Shown here one piece after another: positions 1 to 12,373 of a stretch of 64,000 bases of DNA; the stretch's first letter is position 1, and each line of letters starts with the position of its first letter. Where the stretch lies: contig NC_134401.1 in NCBI RefSeq assembly GCF_050003625.1, positions 66,599,629-66,663,628 of the forward strand. Direction: 5' to 3'. Made by a program: the position numbers and the translations under genes. The notes beneath the pieces are model-generated. The model was not told where the DNA came from, ran no database searches, and saw only the letters and a list, made by a program, of their open reading frames with translations. This stretch comes from Haematobia irritans (taxonomy: Eukaryota; Arthropoda; Insecta; Diptera; Muscidae).

Positions 1-1576
1 TATATATATATATATATATATATTGCTCTCTTTAATAATTTATTTTAAAGAAAATAAACTTATTCAATTGTTGCTTTGCATCATTCTCCACCAAGTTATA
101 ATACAATTTGCAGAAAAAAAATATAATGTTATTCTGGTTTTACCGATTCGAGTTTTTCCGCTAAAATGAGAAATAATTTTAGTGGCAAAACTCGAACTCA
201 ATATCCGCCTTTATTTTCGAAAGTATCCGTCAACTCCTCTTGGACTACTTATTAATAAGGAGGAACTAAACTTTGTTTTTATAGATCTTACTGTTTAATT
301 TTTCACTGGTTCCCAATGTTTTCATTTTACTGTCACAACTCTAAAAAGAGTACACTGAAAAAAATATTGTCGTGAGGCCAAAGATTTCATGTCCTTAAAA
401 TAAGAATACACATTTTGCTTAGCTTAGAAGACGCATTTCTCTAATATAAAGTTTTTTTCTATGTTCAAAAGTCCATAAACTTTTCAATGGAGTCGTGTTG
501 TCCTTATAATTAAGTGACTTGGGTATCATAACATAAAAGAAAAAATTTTTGGAATAAGGTCAACTTGACTTTAATAATTCAGAAAAATTCTTTAAAATTA
601 ATGAAATTGTCTTTAAATTTGTTGCATTTTTGCATCTTGACTACAAAGCAAAAATCGTTAAAAAATAGGACATGTTTTTCAACACTTTATTTTAAAGACG
701 TTTTTTACTTGAAACATAGCATAAATTCATATAATTGGAAGTCTTGTTTTTAAAGCTGAAAAGGCGAAAAATTAAAATTTGCTTCATAGAGTCAAATACA
801 CAAAACCCACATTTAAAAGAGAATTGTGCCTAAAAAGTATCCTTACTTGAATTATCCGCTTCATTGGCTCGGAATCAATACCAAAATTGTTAAAGTAGAG
901 ACACAATCTTTGGAACCGGACATGCTTTTTTCAGTGTATAGTGTCCTTTCGTTAGTTTTTATGAAGATCCCTTTAATTACCTTTGTTTGAATATTTTGAC
1001 TTACTCGTCCTACGTTCCGATTCGTTTTGACGAAACAAAAAAATTGTGCCCGTAATGCGAAAATGATAAACATAAACAAAATTCATGCTCTTTTTTTCAA
1101 AGGCTTTTCTCTTGGTTCCGAATGAATTTTCTCTCCGAATACGCATTTTAATATTTTTACTTAAGCATATACAATTTTTGGCGAAATTGTAAATTTATAC
1201 TTGTTTATATTCACACATAGTATTTTTCCATTCTTTAATGAAATTTTCTTTGTGTATATATATTTTTAAGGCGCCAATTGGTTACTTTCATTACTTTACT
1301 TCCAGCATACACTTTATGTCTCTCTTTCTAAACACATACATGTTTATAGCCTATTTCTAAATTAATATATGTTTGCATCCAAGCATATTATATTTACAAA
1401 CATTTTATGTCCCAAACATAATATGTTCTAACATATTAACATATATGTCCCAAACATGTTATGCTAATTTATGAACATTATATGCTTGCACTTAAAAATA
1501 TTGTGTTTAGAAATTTGAGTTCCAAACATATAATTTTTACACCCAAACATATGAAAAACAGTCTTTTTCGTCCGTG
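1..1576 (-). mobile_element. Family B DNA transposon, truncated by the window edge
   Basis: Reverse-orientation copy of the long B element seen complete at 5114-7741. It ends at the characteristic terminus (GTCTTTTTCGTCCGTG, then TA at 1577-1578). A (TA)n run fills positions 1-23. Small open frames in it recur in other copies because the DNA is repeated, and they show no protein features. Confidence 0.75.
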
Positions 1577-2551
1577 TACACCCTCACAAAAAATCGCTTC
1601 TGTAACATATACTCCCAAACATATTTTACTTCAAGCATATACATTTTTGGGTATTGCCCAAACATTTATATGTTTGATCTCTTCCAATATATATTATGTT
1701 TGAAAGCATATTGGTCTAAACAATATATGTTTGGGTAGTCTAAGTTCCAAACATTTTGTATTTTTGCATCCAAATTCAATAATGTTGTCTTCCAAAAAAA
1801 AATATGTTATTATGTGAACATATAATATGTTTGGAAGCATTTTGCACCCAAAAATATTATATGCTTAAAAAAAATTCTCCCAAACAATATTGTGCTCAAA
1901 ATTTTATTTATTTATTTATATATTTACAATCATAATGAATTATGAAAATAAACAGGTAATATAGGTGCTAACAACATAGGTTTTCGACCTGAATGCCCAA
2001 AATTTTGTTTCTGCCTAATTGTATATTCCCCCACATCTTTCTCACTTCCACGAGATTTTTTAGTTCTTAGCACCTTTTTCTGTAATACAAACATTGTAGA
2101 AGAAATTATTCAATTTTATGATTTTTTTTTTATTTTAATTTTACCTTTTGCCGGACGGGGATTCGAACAGCGGACCACACAGTTTGTAAGGATCAAAGAA
2201 GTAGCTGATCAATTGCCCAAGGAAAAACAAGTAAGGAAAGTCTAAAGTCGGGCGGGGCCGACTATATTATACCCTGCACCACTTTGTAGATCTAAATTTT
2301 CTATACCATATCACATCCGTCAAATGTGTTGGGGGCTATATATAAAGGTTTGTCCCAAATACATACATTTAAATATCAATCGATCTGGACCGAATTAGAT
2401 AGACTTCTGCAAAATCTATAGACTCAAAATTTAAGTCGGCTAATGCACTAGGGCGGAACACAATGTTAGTAAAAAAATATGGGAAACATTTAAATCTGAA
2501 GCAATTTTAAGGAAACTTTGCAAAAGTTTATTTATGATTTATCGCTCGATA

Positions 2552-3703
2552 CACGCACAGAAAAACCATGTTTGGACATGGTTGCCGCATCCATTTAATG
2601 CTTAGCTAGAGCATGTAATTGCCGCGAAAACCATGTATTTTGTCTTTGTAAAAATAGTTTTCGAGCGGAGAAAAATTTATGGTGGCAATAAGCATTTGAA
2701 CGGTTCTCAAATACCGCAAACATGTTCTATCATTTAAATGATAGAATTTGAGACCATTAAATGGTCGGGAAAATCATGTACCTGACCATTCAATTTTTTT
2801 TTACTTTTTTACAGGGAAAAAAGTATTTTTATAGGTTAAGTATAGACATGTCTAGAACCATTACATGGCCATAAAGACCATTTACATTTTTTTCGTGACC
2901 ATTTAATTTTTTAACTTGTTTGCAGCGAACAGAATTTTATAAAAACATTGAGCAGGTACACACGATTTTCATTTTGCGCGTCAGTCGTGTGTTGATTGTT
3001 TCTTGGAATGGACGGAGAATACGGATTTACTGTGTTTTGTGTTAATTTATTTATTCAGAAGTGGCACGTGGTTTTATGTGAACACAAAAAAGGAAAGTGT
3101 AATTGAAAAAATGTACCTGTTTTTTGTTCTGCATTTTGCTATATGGTATCATTTATTTTTATTTGCAGTTACATGATGTCTGCGTTTGTACATTTGATGC
3201 GCACGATGTAAATATGGAATAATTACTTATTGTTGAAATTGAAATAAAATAGAGTGTGTAAAAATATATGATGTTTGCTTGAACGGCATTATAAATACAA
3301 ATAAACAATGAATTAGTTTATAAATAAATAAAAACAAACAAATAAAGTTAATTTTGTGTTTTCTTTTCTCAAGTGGCGTACTTTTTTCGACGATGAAAAA
3401 AGTTTTTTCATAAAGATCAAAACATTTTAGGTTGTGATCATGTTCTTTTAACTAGAAGAAAAACATTTTTAATGAATACCATAACATTTTAAATCGTGAC
3501 CATTGTCTTTTCATTCAAACAAAATTCTTTTTATCAATATAATAACATTTTAGATGAGGACAATTACATTTTTCTTAGAACCATGTTCACTGAGCCAACA
3601 TGGTTGCAGGTTAAAATGTTACATGGTCGCCGCAAAAATAGCTCCTATCATATTATTTTGCTCTTCGAATATGATTGTGACAATCATGTTTCTTCTCTGC
3701 GTG
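2552..3703. mobile_element. MITE family N (CACGCAGAGAA ends, TA TSD)
   Basis: Ends are CACGCACAGAAAAACCATG on the left and the complement of CACGCAGAGAAGAAACATG on the right. TA lies on both sides (2550-2551 and 3704-3705). The interior repeats AACATTTTAGATGNGGAC-like units and ACCATG/CATGGT. Related fragments lie near 19.95 kb and 22.2 kb. No transposase frame. Confidence 0.65.
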
Positions 3704-4252
3704 TATATATGTATTAGAAGTTTAGGAAAATTAGAGTCATTTTTACAACTTTTCGACTAAGCAGTGGCGACTTTACAAGGAAATTGTTGATATTTTGACC
3801 ATTTTTGTCGAAAACAGAAAAACATTTATATGGGAGCTATATCTAAATCTGAACCGATTTCAACCAAATTTGACACGCATAGCTACAATGCTAATTCTAC
3901 TCTCTGTGCAAAATTTCAACTAAATCGGAGCAAAAAATTGGCCTCTGTGGGCAAATGAGTGTAAATCGGGCGAAAGCTATATATGGGAGCTATATCTAAA
4001 TCTGAACCAATTTGCCTGATATTTTTCAAGTTTTTCGAGACTCATAAAATATTCGGATGTACGGAATTTGAGGAAGATCGGTTGATATACACGCCAATTA
4101 TGACCAGATCGGTGAAAAATATATATGGCAGCTATATCTAAATCTGAACCAAAATCAATAGGGATCGTCTTTGAGCCGAAACAGGACCCTATACCAAATT
4201 TTAGGACAATCGGACTAAAACTGCGAGCTGTACTTTGCACACAAAAATACAT

Positions 4253-4269
4253 CAACAGACAGACAGACG

Positions 4270-4301
<32 letters not shown>

Positions 4302-4304
4302 GAC
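4253..4304. repeat. (ACAG)n microsatellite
   Basis: Tandem ACAG/ACGG tetranucleotides, part of the surrounding dispersed repeat. It creates a Thr/Asp/Arg/Gln low-complexity open frame that is not a gene. Confidence 0.9.
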
Positions 4305-5113
4305 ATCGCTAAATCGACTCAGAATTTAATTCTAAGACGATCGGTATACTAAACGATGGGTCTCAGACTTTTCCTTCTTGGCGTTACATACAAATGCACA
4401 AACTTATTATACCCTGTACCACAGTAGTGGTGAAGGGTATAATAAAATGTTAATTTTGTAATAACAAGCAACAACCACCAAAAAATCGGAAGATCGGCAT
4501 TTGCTATTTTTTAAGTAAAAAATCGTCAAAATGCCGATAAATCGGCAAAATTGGCAGCCCTGGTATTTATTCAACAATGTGTGATGAAGAGATCAGTCTG
4601 CGGAAGTAACTCGTAACGAACGGTTGGGTTTTTGTTTTTCGCGTAAATTGAAAACCATGATTGGCGACATTCTGTTTGCTGACTTCAAAATGTGTGCATG
4701 AATATTTTGAACGCAATAACAAATCATAGCAAAGGGTTGAAATAAAGTGTGCAACAACAAAAGGCCACGTGGTAAAGGTTTGAAAAAATATATGACAGAA
4801 CGCATTTGAAATTACTTGTGTTTGCGTTTTGTGATATTGTAAAAATGGAAAACAATCTATGTTTATTGAAGGTAAGAAATTGTGAAATGTGAATACCGTT
4901 TTCCACTGAAGCCTGTTTACATTAAACGGACTAAAATAATATATTTTTTATTCATTTCTTTTAGTGACCAATTTTATTTCGTGAAATTGACCAATCAATC
5001 CCATCAACTCCATAATTTTATCAAATATATAAGAATATGTTTGCAATCAAAGAAAAAATAATTTAGCTTACAGGCTGCTGATTTATTGGAAATCTAAGCG
5101 CATCTACATATTA

Positions 5114-7741
5114 CACGGACGAAAAAGACTGTTTTTCATATGTTTGGGTATAAACATTATATGTTTGGAACTCAAATTTTTAAACACAATATTTTTGAGT
5201 GCAATCATATAATGTTCATAAACTAGCATAATATGTTTGGGACATATATGTTAATATGTTAGAACATATTATGTTTGGGACATAAAATGTTTGTAAATAT
5301 AATATGCTTGGATGCAAACATATATTAATTTAGAAATAGCCCATAAACATATATGTGTTAACAAAGAGAGACAAATTGTATGCTGGAAGTAAAATAATGA
5401 AAGTAACCAATTGGCGCATTACAAATATATATACACAAAGAAAATTTCATTAAATATAGGAAAAATACTATGTGTGAATATAAACAAGTATAAATTTACA
5501 TATTATGAGTAAAAATATATATGTTGTGATATAAGACTTCGCCAAAAATTTTATATGCTTAAGTAAAATATTAAAATGAGTATTCGGAGAGAAAATTCAT
5601 TCGGAACCAAGATAAAATATATTTGAAAAAAGAGCATGAGTTTTGTTTATCATTTTCGCATTACGGGCACAATTTTTTTGTTTCGTCAAAACAAATCGGA
5701 ACGTAGGACGAGTAAGTCAAAATATTCAAACAAAGGTAATTAAAGGGATCTTCATAAAAACTAACGAAAGGGCACTATACACTGAACAAAAAGCATGTCC
5801 GGTTCCAAAGATTGTGTCTCCACTTTAACAATTTTGATATTGATTCCGAACCAAAGAAGCGGAGAATACAAGTATGGATGCTTTTAAGACACAATTCTCT
5901 TTTAAATGGGGTTTTGTGTACTTGACTCTAGGAAGCACATTTCAATTTTTCGCTTTTTCAGCTTTTTTTCATATGCTATAAAATGTCCGTTAAAAACAAG
6001 ACTTCCAGTAGAAATTATGTTATGTTTCAAGTAAAAAAATGTCTTTAAAATAAAGTATTGAAAAACATATCCTATTTTTTTATGATTTTTGCCTTGTAGT
6101 CAAGATGCAAAAATGCAACAAATTTAAAGACAGTTTCATTAATTTTAAAGAATTTTTCTGAATTATTAAAGTCAAGTTGACCTTAGTCCAAAATTTGTTC
6201 TTTCATGTTATGATACCCATTTTTAAGTCAAATCACTTAATTATAACGACAACACGACTTCATTGAAAGTATTGACCTTTGAAGATCTATAAAAACAAAG
6301 ATTAGTTCCTCTTTATTAATGAGTAGTCCAAGAGGAGTTGACGGATTTTTTCGAAAATACAAGTGGGCATTGAGTTCGAGTTTTGCCGCTAAAATTATTT
6401 CTCATTTTAGCGGCAAAACCAGAATAACATTACAACTTTTTCCGGTAAATTGTATTATAACATTGTGGGGAAAGATCCAAAAACAATTGAATAAGTTTAT
6501 TTTCTTTAAAAGAAATTATTAAAGAAAAGTAAAAGGGTAAACATGGCCATTTTAACGTGATAATGCCAATTTATACCGGCCTTAAGAATTAAATTAAGTA
6601 CAAAATTATTCGTTAATAAAAATTTGTATTTCTAAATTAATGGTGTTACATGCTAGCAAACAATTGTTCACACCAAAATAAATTTATGTGCAGTTTTAAA
6701 ATTACTGTTTAGAATTTAAATATGTGCTTTTGAATGGTTATCGTTAAACTTAGGATTCGATGGAAAAATAGTTATATATAATCGACTTCACGTTCTTCTT
6801 TTGTAAGTGTTTTTGAATTTCTTCAAAAATTGTAAACTTGTATACAAAAACCTTTATTTTTTACACAATTTTTATTGTTGCAATACAAAAAATAATATTT
6901 GAATTGAACTCAGTCCATTCCGTTTATATCAAGCTGACTTTCTGACTTTAAGTCTTTTATAAGACACACTTTACAATTTCGTAGTAAAAATTTAATATAA
7001 TTTAATATAATAGTATGTAATGCTGAACACCTTTTCGGGAACTTCCTAACGTATCTGGAATATATGTTAAAAAATATATTTAAAAAAAAAATGGTGTTGG
7101 TCGAAGCAGGGATCGAACCCAGGTCCCCTGTCACGCTAGGCGGACGACCAACCGCTGCTCCACGCTGCCAACAAATGTATGTTTAATAATGTTATGTTGT
7201 TAAACAATGTTATGTTTGCATCGGCTCGTGGGCGCCGCAAGCTATGCTATATAAATATAACTTATAACGATAATTATCTCTTGATGACGTCCGGCAAAAG
7301 GTAAAATTAAAAAAAATTATAAAATATAATAATTTCTTCAAAAATGTTTGTATTGCTAAAAACTCGTGGAAGTGAGAAAAATGTGAGGGAATATACAATT
7401 AGGCAGAAAAAAAAATTTGAGCACAATCTTCTTTGGGAGAAAATTCTTCTAAGCATATAATATTTTTGGGTTCAAAATGTTTCCAAACATATTATATGTT
7501 CACATAAGAACATATAGTTTTTTGGAAGACAACATTATTGAATTTGGATGGAAAAATACAAAATGTTTGGAACTTAGACTACCCAAACATATTATATTGT
7601 TTAGACCAATATGCTTTCAAACATATTATATATTGGAAGAAATCAAACATATAAATGTTTGGGCAATACCCAAAAATTTATATGCTTGAAGCAAAATATG
7701 TTTGGCAGTATATGTTACAGAATCGATTTTTTTTGAGGGTG
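5114..7741 (+). mobile_element. Family B DNA transposon, complete 2.6-kb copy
   Basis: Ends are CACGGACGAAAAAGACTG on the left and TTTTTTTTGAGGGTG on the right, with TA on both sides (5112-5113, 7742-7743). The first 240 bp and last 300 bp are crowded with CATATGTTTGG-like repeats, possible transposase-binding sites. The middle holds a non-repetitive block, a near-palindrome around 6370-6420 and a tRNA-like segment. There is no transposase, so it is non-autonomous. TA target use points to a Tc1/mariner-type partner (inference). Confidence 0.75.
7092..7170 (-). other. tRNA-like segment inside the B element
   Basis: Read on the minus strand it has a box-A-like GTGGAGCAGCGGTTGG and a box-B-like GGGTTCGATCCC followed by GACCAACACCA, the layout of tRNA internal promoters. 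The cloverleaf is imperfect and the segment is embedded in a transposon, so it is a tRNA-derived relic and not a tRNA gene. Confidence 0.6.
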
Positions 7742-7815
7742 TAGGCATTATGGCTATTATGATAAGGAAGATAATGATTTATATAGTTTATTTTTGCACC
7801 CTATAGTTGTTATTG

Positions 7816-7895
7816 GTAGGTTAGGTTAGGTTAAAGCGGCAGCCCGATTAAGTTTCAGGCTCACTTAGACTATTCAGTCCATTGTGATACCACAT
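7816..7895. repeat. Fragment of calyptrate SINE
   Basis: Shares GGTTAGGTTAGGTT, CGGCAGCCCGATTAAG and CAGGCTCACTTAGACTATTC with the complete SINE at 23498-23820. Only about 80 bp remain, so it is a truncated copy. Confidence 0.7.
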
Positions 7896-8149
7896 TTAAC
7901 TAAAAGTATCTATTACATATGGGCACTTCTAGTTTTAATCACTGAACCTTCACTATTATTTTTTTGTGTTGAACCAACCAGATTGGTGATAGTTGTTATT
8001 GATAGTAATTGTATGTGTAAGTTATGTTAGAACAAAACACACAAATGACAAGAACCAAATTTATTTGTCTATTGCATTATTCAAAAAATAATAAAATACT
8101 GAATTGTTTTATAGAAACACATATTTTCTTTTATTTCAAATAATATATA

Positions 8150-8435
8150 CATTTTTTGAGTGAAATGTATAGCCAATTTCAATTAATTATTTAATTCAAT
8201 TAATCAAATAGTTGATTGATTTTTGTCGCGAAATTAATTAAAATTTTAATTGATTCAATCACACAATTAATTGATCCCGTGACAAAAGTCAATTAAATTT
8301 TTAATTGAAAATCGTGTTGGTTTTCAATCAAAATGGGCGATTGATAGTATCATTTTCGTGATTGAAGACATTTCAATTAAAAAATGATTGAATCCGCGAT
8401 TTTCGTGATTGAAATCAAAATTTTTTTGTGTGTGT
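8150..8435. mobile_element. MITE family H (AATTGATT-rich)
   Basis: Dense AATTAATT/AATTGATT motifs in alternating orientation, ending in TTTTTTTGTGTGTG before TA. Similar blocks lie at about 49.55 kb and 62.2 kb. Boundaries are approximate and there is no coding content. Confidence 0.5.
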
Positions 8436-8512
8436 AGTACATAATTTTGTCTTCCGTGGATATATCCATAATAGTGAAATTACAAGTGCAAAAAAGTTAT
8501 TTGAATTTCATA

Positions 8513-9488
8513 CACGGATGAAAAAGACTGTTTTTCATATGTTTGGCTATAAACATTATATGTTTGGAACACAAATTTTTAAACACAATATTTTTGAGTG
8601 CAAGCATATAATGTTCATAAACTAGCATAACATGTTTGGGACATATATGTTAATATGTTAGAACATATTATGTTTGGGACATAAAATGTTTGTAAATATA
8701 ATATGCTTGGATGCAAACATATATTAATTTAGAAATAGCCTATAAACATATATGTGTTTAGTAGCTTGGAGCGCTATTTAACAGGGAGCGATATTGAATT
8801 AAGTTGGTGGTTGTTGCTTGTTATTACAAAATTAACATTTTATTTTTCCTTGGGCAATTGATCAGCTACTTCTTTGATCCTTACAAACTGTGTGGTCCGC
8901 TGTTCGAATCCCCGTCCGGCAAAAGGTAAAATTAAAATAAAAAAAATCATAAAATTGAATAATTTCTTCTACAATGTTTGTATTACAGAAAAAGATGCTA
9001 AGAACTAAAAAATTTCGTGGAAGTGAGAAAGATGTCGGGGAATATACAATTGGGCAGAAACAAAATTTTGAGCATTCAGGTCGAAAACCTATGTTGTTAG
9101 CACCTATATTACCTGTTTATTTTCATAATTCATTATGATTGTAAATATATAAATAAATAAATAAAATTTTGAGCACAATATTGTTTGGGAGAATTTTTTT
9201 AAGCATATAATATTTTTGGGTGCAAAATGCTTCCAAACATATTATATGGTCACATAATAACATATTGTTTTTTGGAAGACAACATTATTGAATTTGGATG
9301 CAAAAATACAAAATGTTTGGAACTTAGACTACCCAAACATATATTGTTTAGACCAATATGCTTTCAAACATATTATATATTGGAAGAGATCAAACATATA
9401 AATATTTGGGCAATGCCCAAAAATATATATGCTTGAAGCAAAATATGTTTGGGAGTATATGTTACAGAAGCGATTTTTTGTGAGCGTG
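8513..9488 (+). mobile_element. Family A MITE, complete copy
   Basis: Runs from CACGGATGAAAAAGACTG to TTTTTTGTGAGCGTG, 976 bp, flanked by TA. It has the same ends and CATATGTTTGG subterminal repeats as family B, but a shorter middle that keeps the tRNA-like T arm (TGTTCGAATCCCC near 8900). The conserved 69-aa frame near 9227-9436 is only repeat DNA. Confidence 0.75.
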
Positions 9489-9973
9489 TAGAAATCGTGG
9501 TCGATCTGAGTTTTTATATTTCCATACGTGTTCCAGACCAATTTGGACCAAGTTTTAAGCAACCTATATGCCAATAATACTGCGAACAAAACGAACGCCA
9601 CTAAAAAAATCGTACTGTGTTTCCTTCAAAAATCCAGTCTGTTCAGAACATTCAACTACCAAACCAATATATTGTTGATTGGTACCTATAACATAGGTAT
9701 ACTTATAGGTACCACACCTGCGACAAACATCAGGGCCTCTAGAATACAATATCTGTATCCAATTAAAAATTAAAGAAAAGTCTATATTTACAAGTAAATA
9801 TCTAAATAATCGAAAAATATCTAAAGGATAATCGCTCTGCCATCCTTTTTTTATTGTGGGTCCCAAGGGACCTTATCACGCTGGTATGCTTTCCCCTTTT
9901 CAGCAAAAAAAAAAACTGCTGTTTTAGCACAATTTTTTTGCTGATATAAATAATATTTTTTTGAGTGTATCTA

Positions 9974-10425
9974 CACTGATAGAAAAAGGTTCGTTATATC
10001 AACGAAATGTGTCATTAAAATTGAGTCAACGAAAAATATTCATTAATAGAACGAAATTTTTCATTATTGCGATGAATTTTCTGTTAAAGGTGGGTATTAA
10101 GTTCGAGTTTAGGCGCTAAAATCGTAATTTTTTCACGATTACTTTTCTTTAATACTCCATTTCAAGGAATACAAACTTTGTGAAAATTTGCTTTGGGATA
10201 TTCCCCATCAAGTTATAATGAAATCTGTATAATTTTACGACTTTTTTTACTGATTTAGTTTTCACTTTAGTGAAAATTAGCGGCTAAACTCGAACTTAAT
10301 GCTCACCTTAAACAATGAAACGTTTCGTACTATTACCGAAAATTTGCATTGGCTTAATGAAAACTTTTCGTTGTATAAATGAAAACCTGTCGTTGGCTTA
10401 ATATTAATGAAATTTTCTTTGTGTG
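9974..10425. mobile_element. MITE family K (CACTGATAGAAAAAG end)
   Basis: Starts CACTGATAGAAAAAGGTTCG after TA and ends TTTTCTTTGTGTG before TA. Internal AACGAAA motifs alternate in orientation. It is interrupted by the small J element at 10088-10308. Confidence 0.55.
10088..10308. mobile_element. MITE family J nested in K
   Basis: About 220 bp with long imperfect terminal inverted repeats: AGGTGGGTATTAAGTTCGAG at the left, and its complement (CTCGAACTTAATGCTCACCT) at the right. A second copy lies at 50615-50846, also nested in another transposon. Confidence 0.7.
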
Positions 10426-12373
10426 TAATAGACTTACCATAACAATAGTTTGGAATATAAAAATTAAATCCTATACCTGACGATACGATTTACTTTTATT
10501 GCTGCATTGGGTTGGGTTGGATAGGTGCAAAGCGAAACTCGTACATGTAAATGAATTTATATTATTTATTTTTGACGAAGTTTTATTTCGACACATTCGA
10601 TTAATAATTTCGTTTGTTTTTTGTTTTGATATATAGACATAAGAATATAGAGTTAGTCATAGATACATACAATAGATTATAATTTGGGAAAAAATAAAAA
10701 AACAAATAGAATAATTGGACATGTTGTGTATATATTGTATATATGAGTTAATATTTTTTGTTTAGCAAATATTCCTTTTGTTATATACTCTCTGGCAAAG
10801 ATTTTATTCTATTGTACATAAATCAGAGGGTACGGGACAAAGCGGAAACCCAATCTAGAGGTATTTGAAAAATACGTTGAAATTCTCTCAGTTAGTTTTA
10901 CTTGACACCTTACATGATCTCCGTCGTCTCCGCTTTTGTTGATGTTTCACGATATTGTATATGCGTATTTTTGTATAATTCAAAAACTAAAAGGAAGTGA
11001 ATGGTTTGTTTCGTTTGTTTGTTTGTTAGTCTAACTTATTGAACTACAAAGGTGTATTTGTATATATAGAGTAATTATTTAGAGTTACTTAATACTATGT
11101 TTAATAAATACGCAATAATGGAAAATTCACTTTCGTTTTGTTTTTTATTCTTATTATTTGTTAAATTGTTATTTTTACATGCGACTACCCAGCTTAGATG
11201 TTAGTTCTTGTTTAATTGATTTCTTAAAACTTCTTAGTTTCACCATTGAGCTTTGTTATTTGCTTCTTAATTTCGTTTATTAATCTAGGGTTCTTTTGCA
11301 ACGATTTGTTGAAAAATTCGTTTATAATAGTAAATTACTTACAATTAGTTTGTATACATTAAAAAATACAAATAAATATTTTCACGTTTGCTTCGGCAAT
11401 GTGCGAGAGAGTCGTCAACTATGCCGAATTCTCTGAGGGGATCGAGAGGGATCTGTCAGTCATATGTCTGTAGGAGTTTGTCAATATTGCAGTGTTTGTT
11501 GTCGGTTTTGAGGATTGCTAATTTACAAAACGGATGGAATTGATTTTTAGATGTTGCAACACATATATAAGAATGAAATCGGTAACGGATTTCCCATAGT
11601 TAATTAATGTAGAGTTGTTCGCGTAAGCATGGTGATGATGGAACTTCGTGTGTTGGATTGTGTTCGTCCGTTTGTGTCAAATTGTCACTGTTATCAATAA
11701 TTGGGTAAAGGATTCAAAATTTGCGTACTATGTTATGTTGTTTTTAATGAATGAGTGAAATGTATAAGTGAAAATAGTGCGCATAGAATTGACACTTGGA
11801 AGGAAGATTGAAAAAGAATTGTATTAGATTTCGTTGTCGTTAATGGCTGTGCTACGTGTCAGTGAGCTCGAGTGATTGAGTGTATGTTCTGCCTGGGTAG
11901 CTGGCACATTAGTATGGCTTATATGAGTGATGTTGTATTTAGTTAGTTTGTATATATGTATGTAGTAAGTGTTAGATAATTTATTTATTTTAGTAGTAGT
12001 TAATATAGTATATACGTATGTATGTATGTGTTTAATTTTATGTTTATGGTATGTTAGTCACAAAACAATATGCTTTTATGCACTTCTTATCCAGTATATT
12101 CGATTCGATGTACATGTGTATGTATGTATGTGGTAGTGACTTATAATATAACATGATTATATGAATGTTGGTCTTGCGAACAGAGAGATATATGAATACG
12201 AAAATATTTTGTTAGACAGGAATTGAGACACATAGTGAACAGTTGGGAGTGAATGTATGTGAGCTTTCTTAGAGCAGTGTTTTAACGAAGGATAACAACG
12301 ACAGTGGCAACAAGAACAAGTATGATGGGGTATTCAATTGCGAAATGAGAAACAATCGAATACCCTTGTTGTA
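10426..12373 (-). other. AT-rich 3' UTR or flank, no gene seen
   Basis: Downstream of the acidic ORF on the slit strand. It is AT-rich with TATG/TGTA short repeats, lacks the MITE families seen elsewhere and has no credible coding frame on either strand. The absence of transposons suggests constraint, consistent with a long 3' UTR, but this is inference. Confidence 0.4.
11990..11999 (-). terminator. Candidate poly(A) signals for the acidic ORF or long slit transcript
   Basis: Two overlapping AATAAA hexamers on the minus strand, about 380 nt past the stop of the acidic ORF. Other hexamers occur further on in this AT-rich stretch, so the true cleavage site cannot be chosen by eye. Confidence 0.3.

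Larger units (their letters stand above)
2231..4441. repeat. Dispersed fly repeat inserted in family A, itself hosting a MITE
   Basis: Begins AAGTAAGGAAAGTCTAAAGT and ends with an inverted GGGTATAATA motif that pairs with TATTATACCC near its start. It contains the repeated phrase ATATGGGAGCTATATCTAAA. I recognise the type as a common dipteran dispersed repeat but cannot name its class. No coding frame. Confidence 0.5.
1579..4475 (-). mobile_element. Family A MITE, split by another repeat
   Basis: Starts CACCCTCACAAAAAATCGCT, directly abutting the B element across a shared TA. It has the tRNA-like T-arm segment around 2150-2200. It breaks at about 2230 and resumes near 4442 with AAAATGTTAATTTTGTAATA. 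Compare the uninterrupted copies at 8513-9488 and 59563-60529. Its left end is missing. Confidence 0.7.

Noticed and set aside
4125..4352. Thr/Asp/Arg-rich frame over the ACAG microsatellite
   Set aside because: Low-complexity product of a tetranucleotide repeat.
5643..5828. 61-66-aa frame recurring in B copies (5643, 29817, 32352 minus)
   Set aside because: It recurs because the element is repeated. There is no start context, domain or selection that I can see.
9227..9436. Similar 69-70-aa open frames in several places (for example 7477, 9227, 27485, 60268)
   Set aside because: They are the same stretch of the A/B transposon ends repeated. Codons follow the CATATGTTTGG repeats, no protein motif is present and the frame is not kept in all copies.
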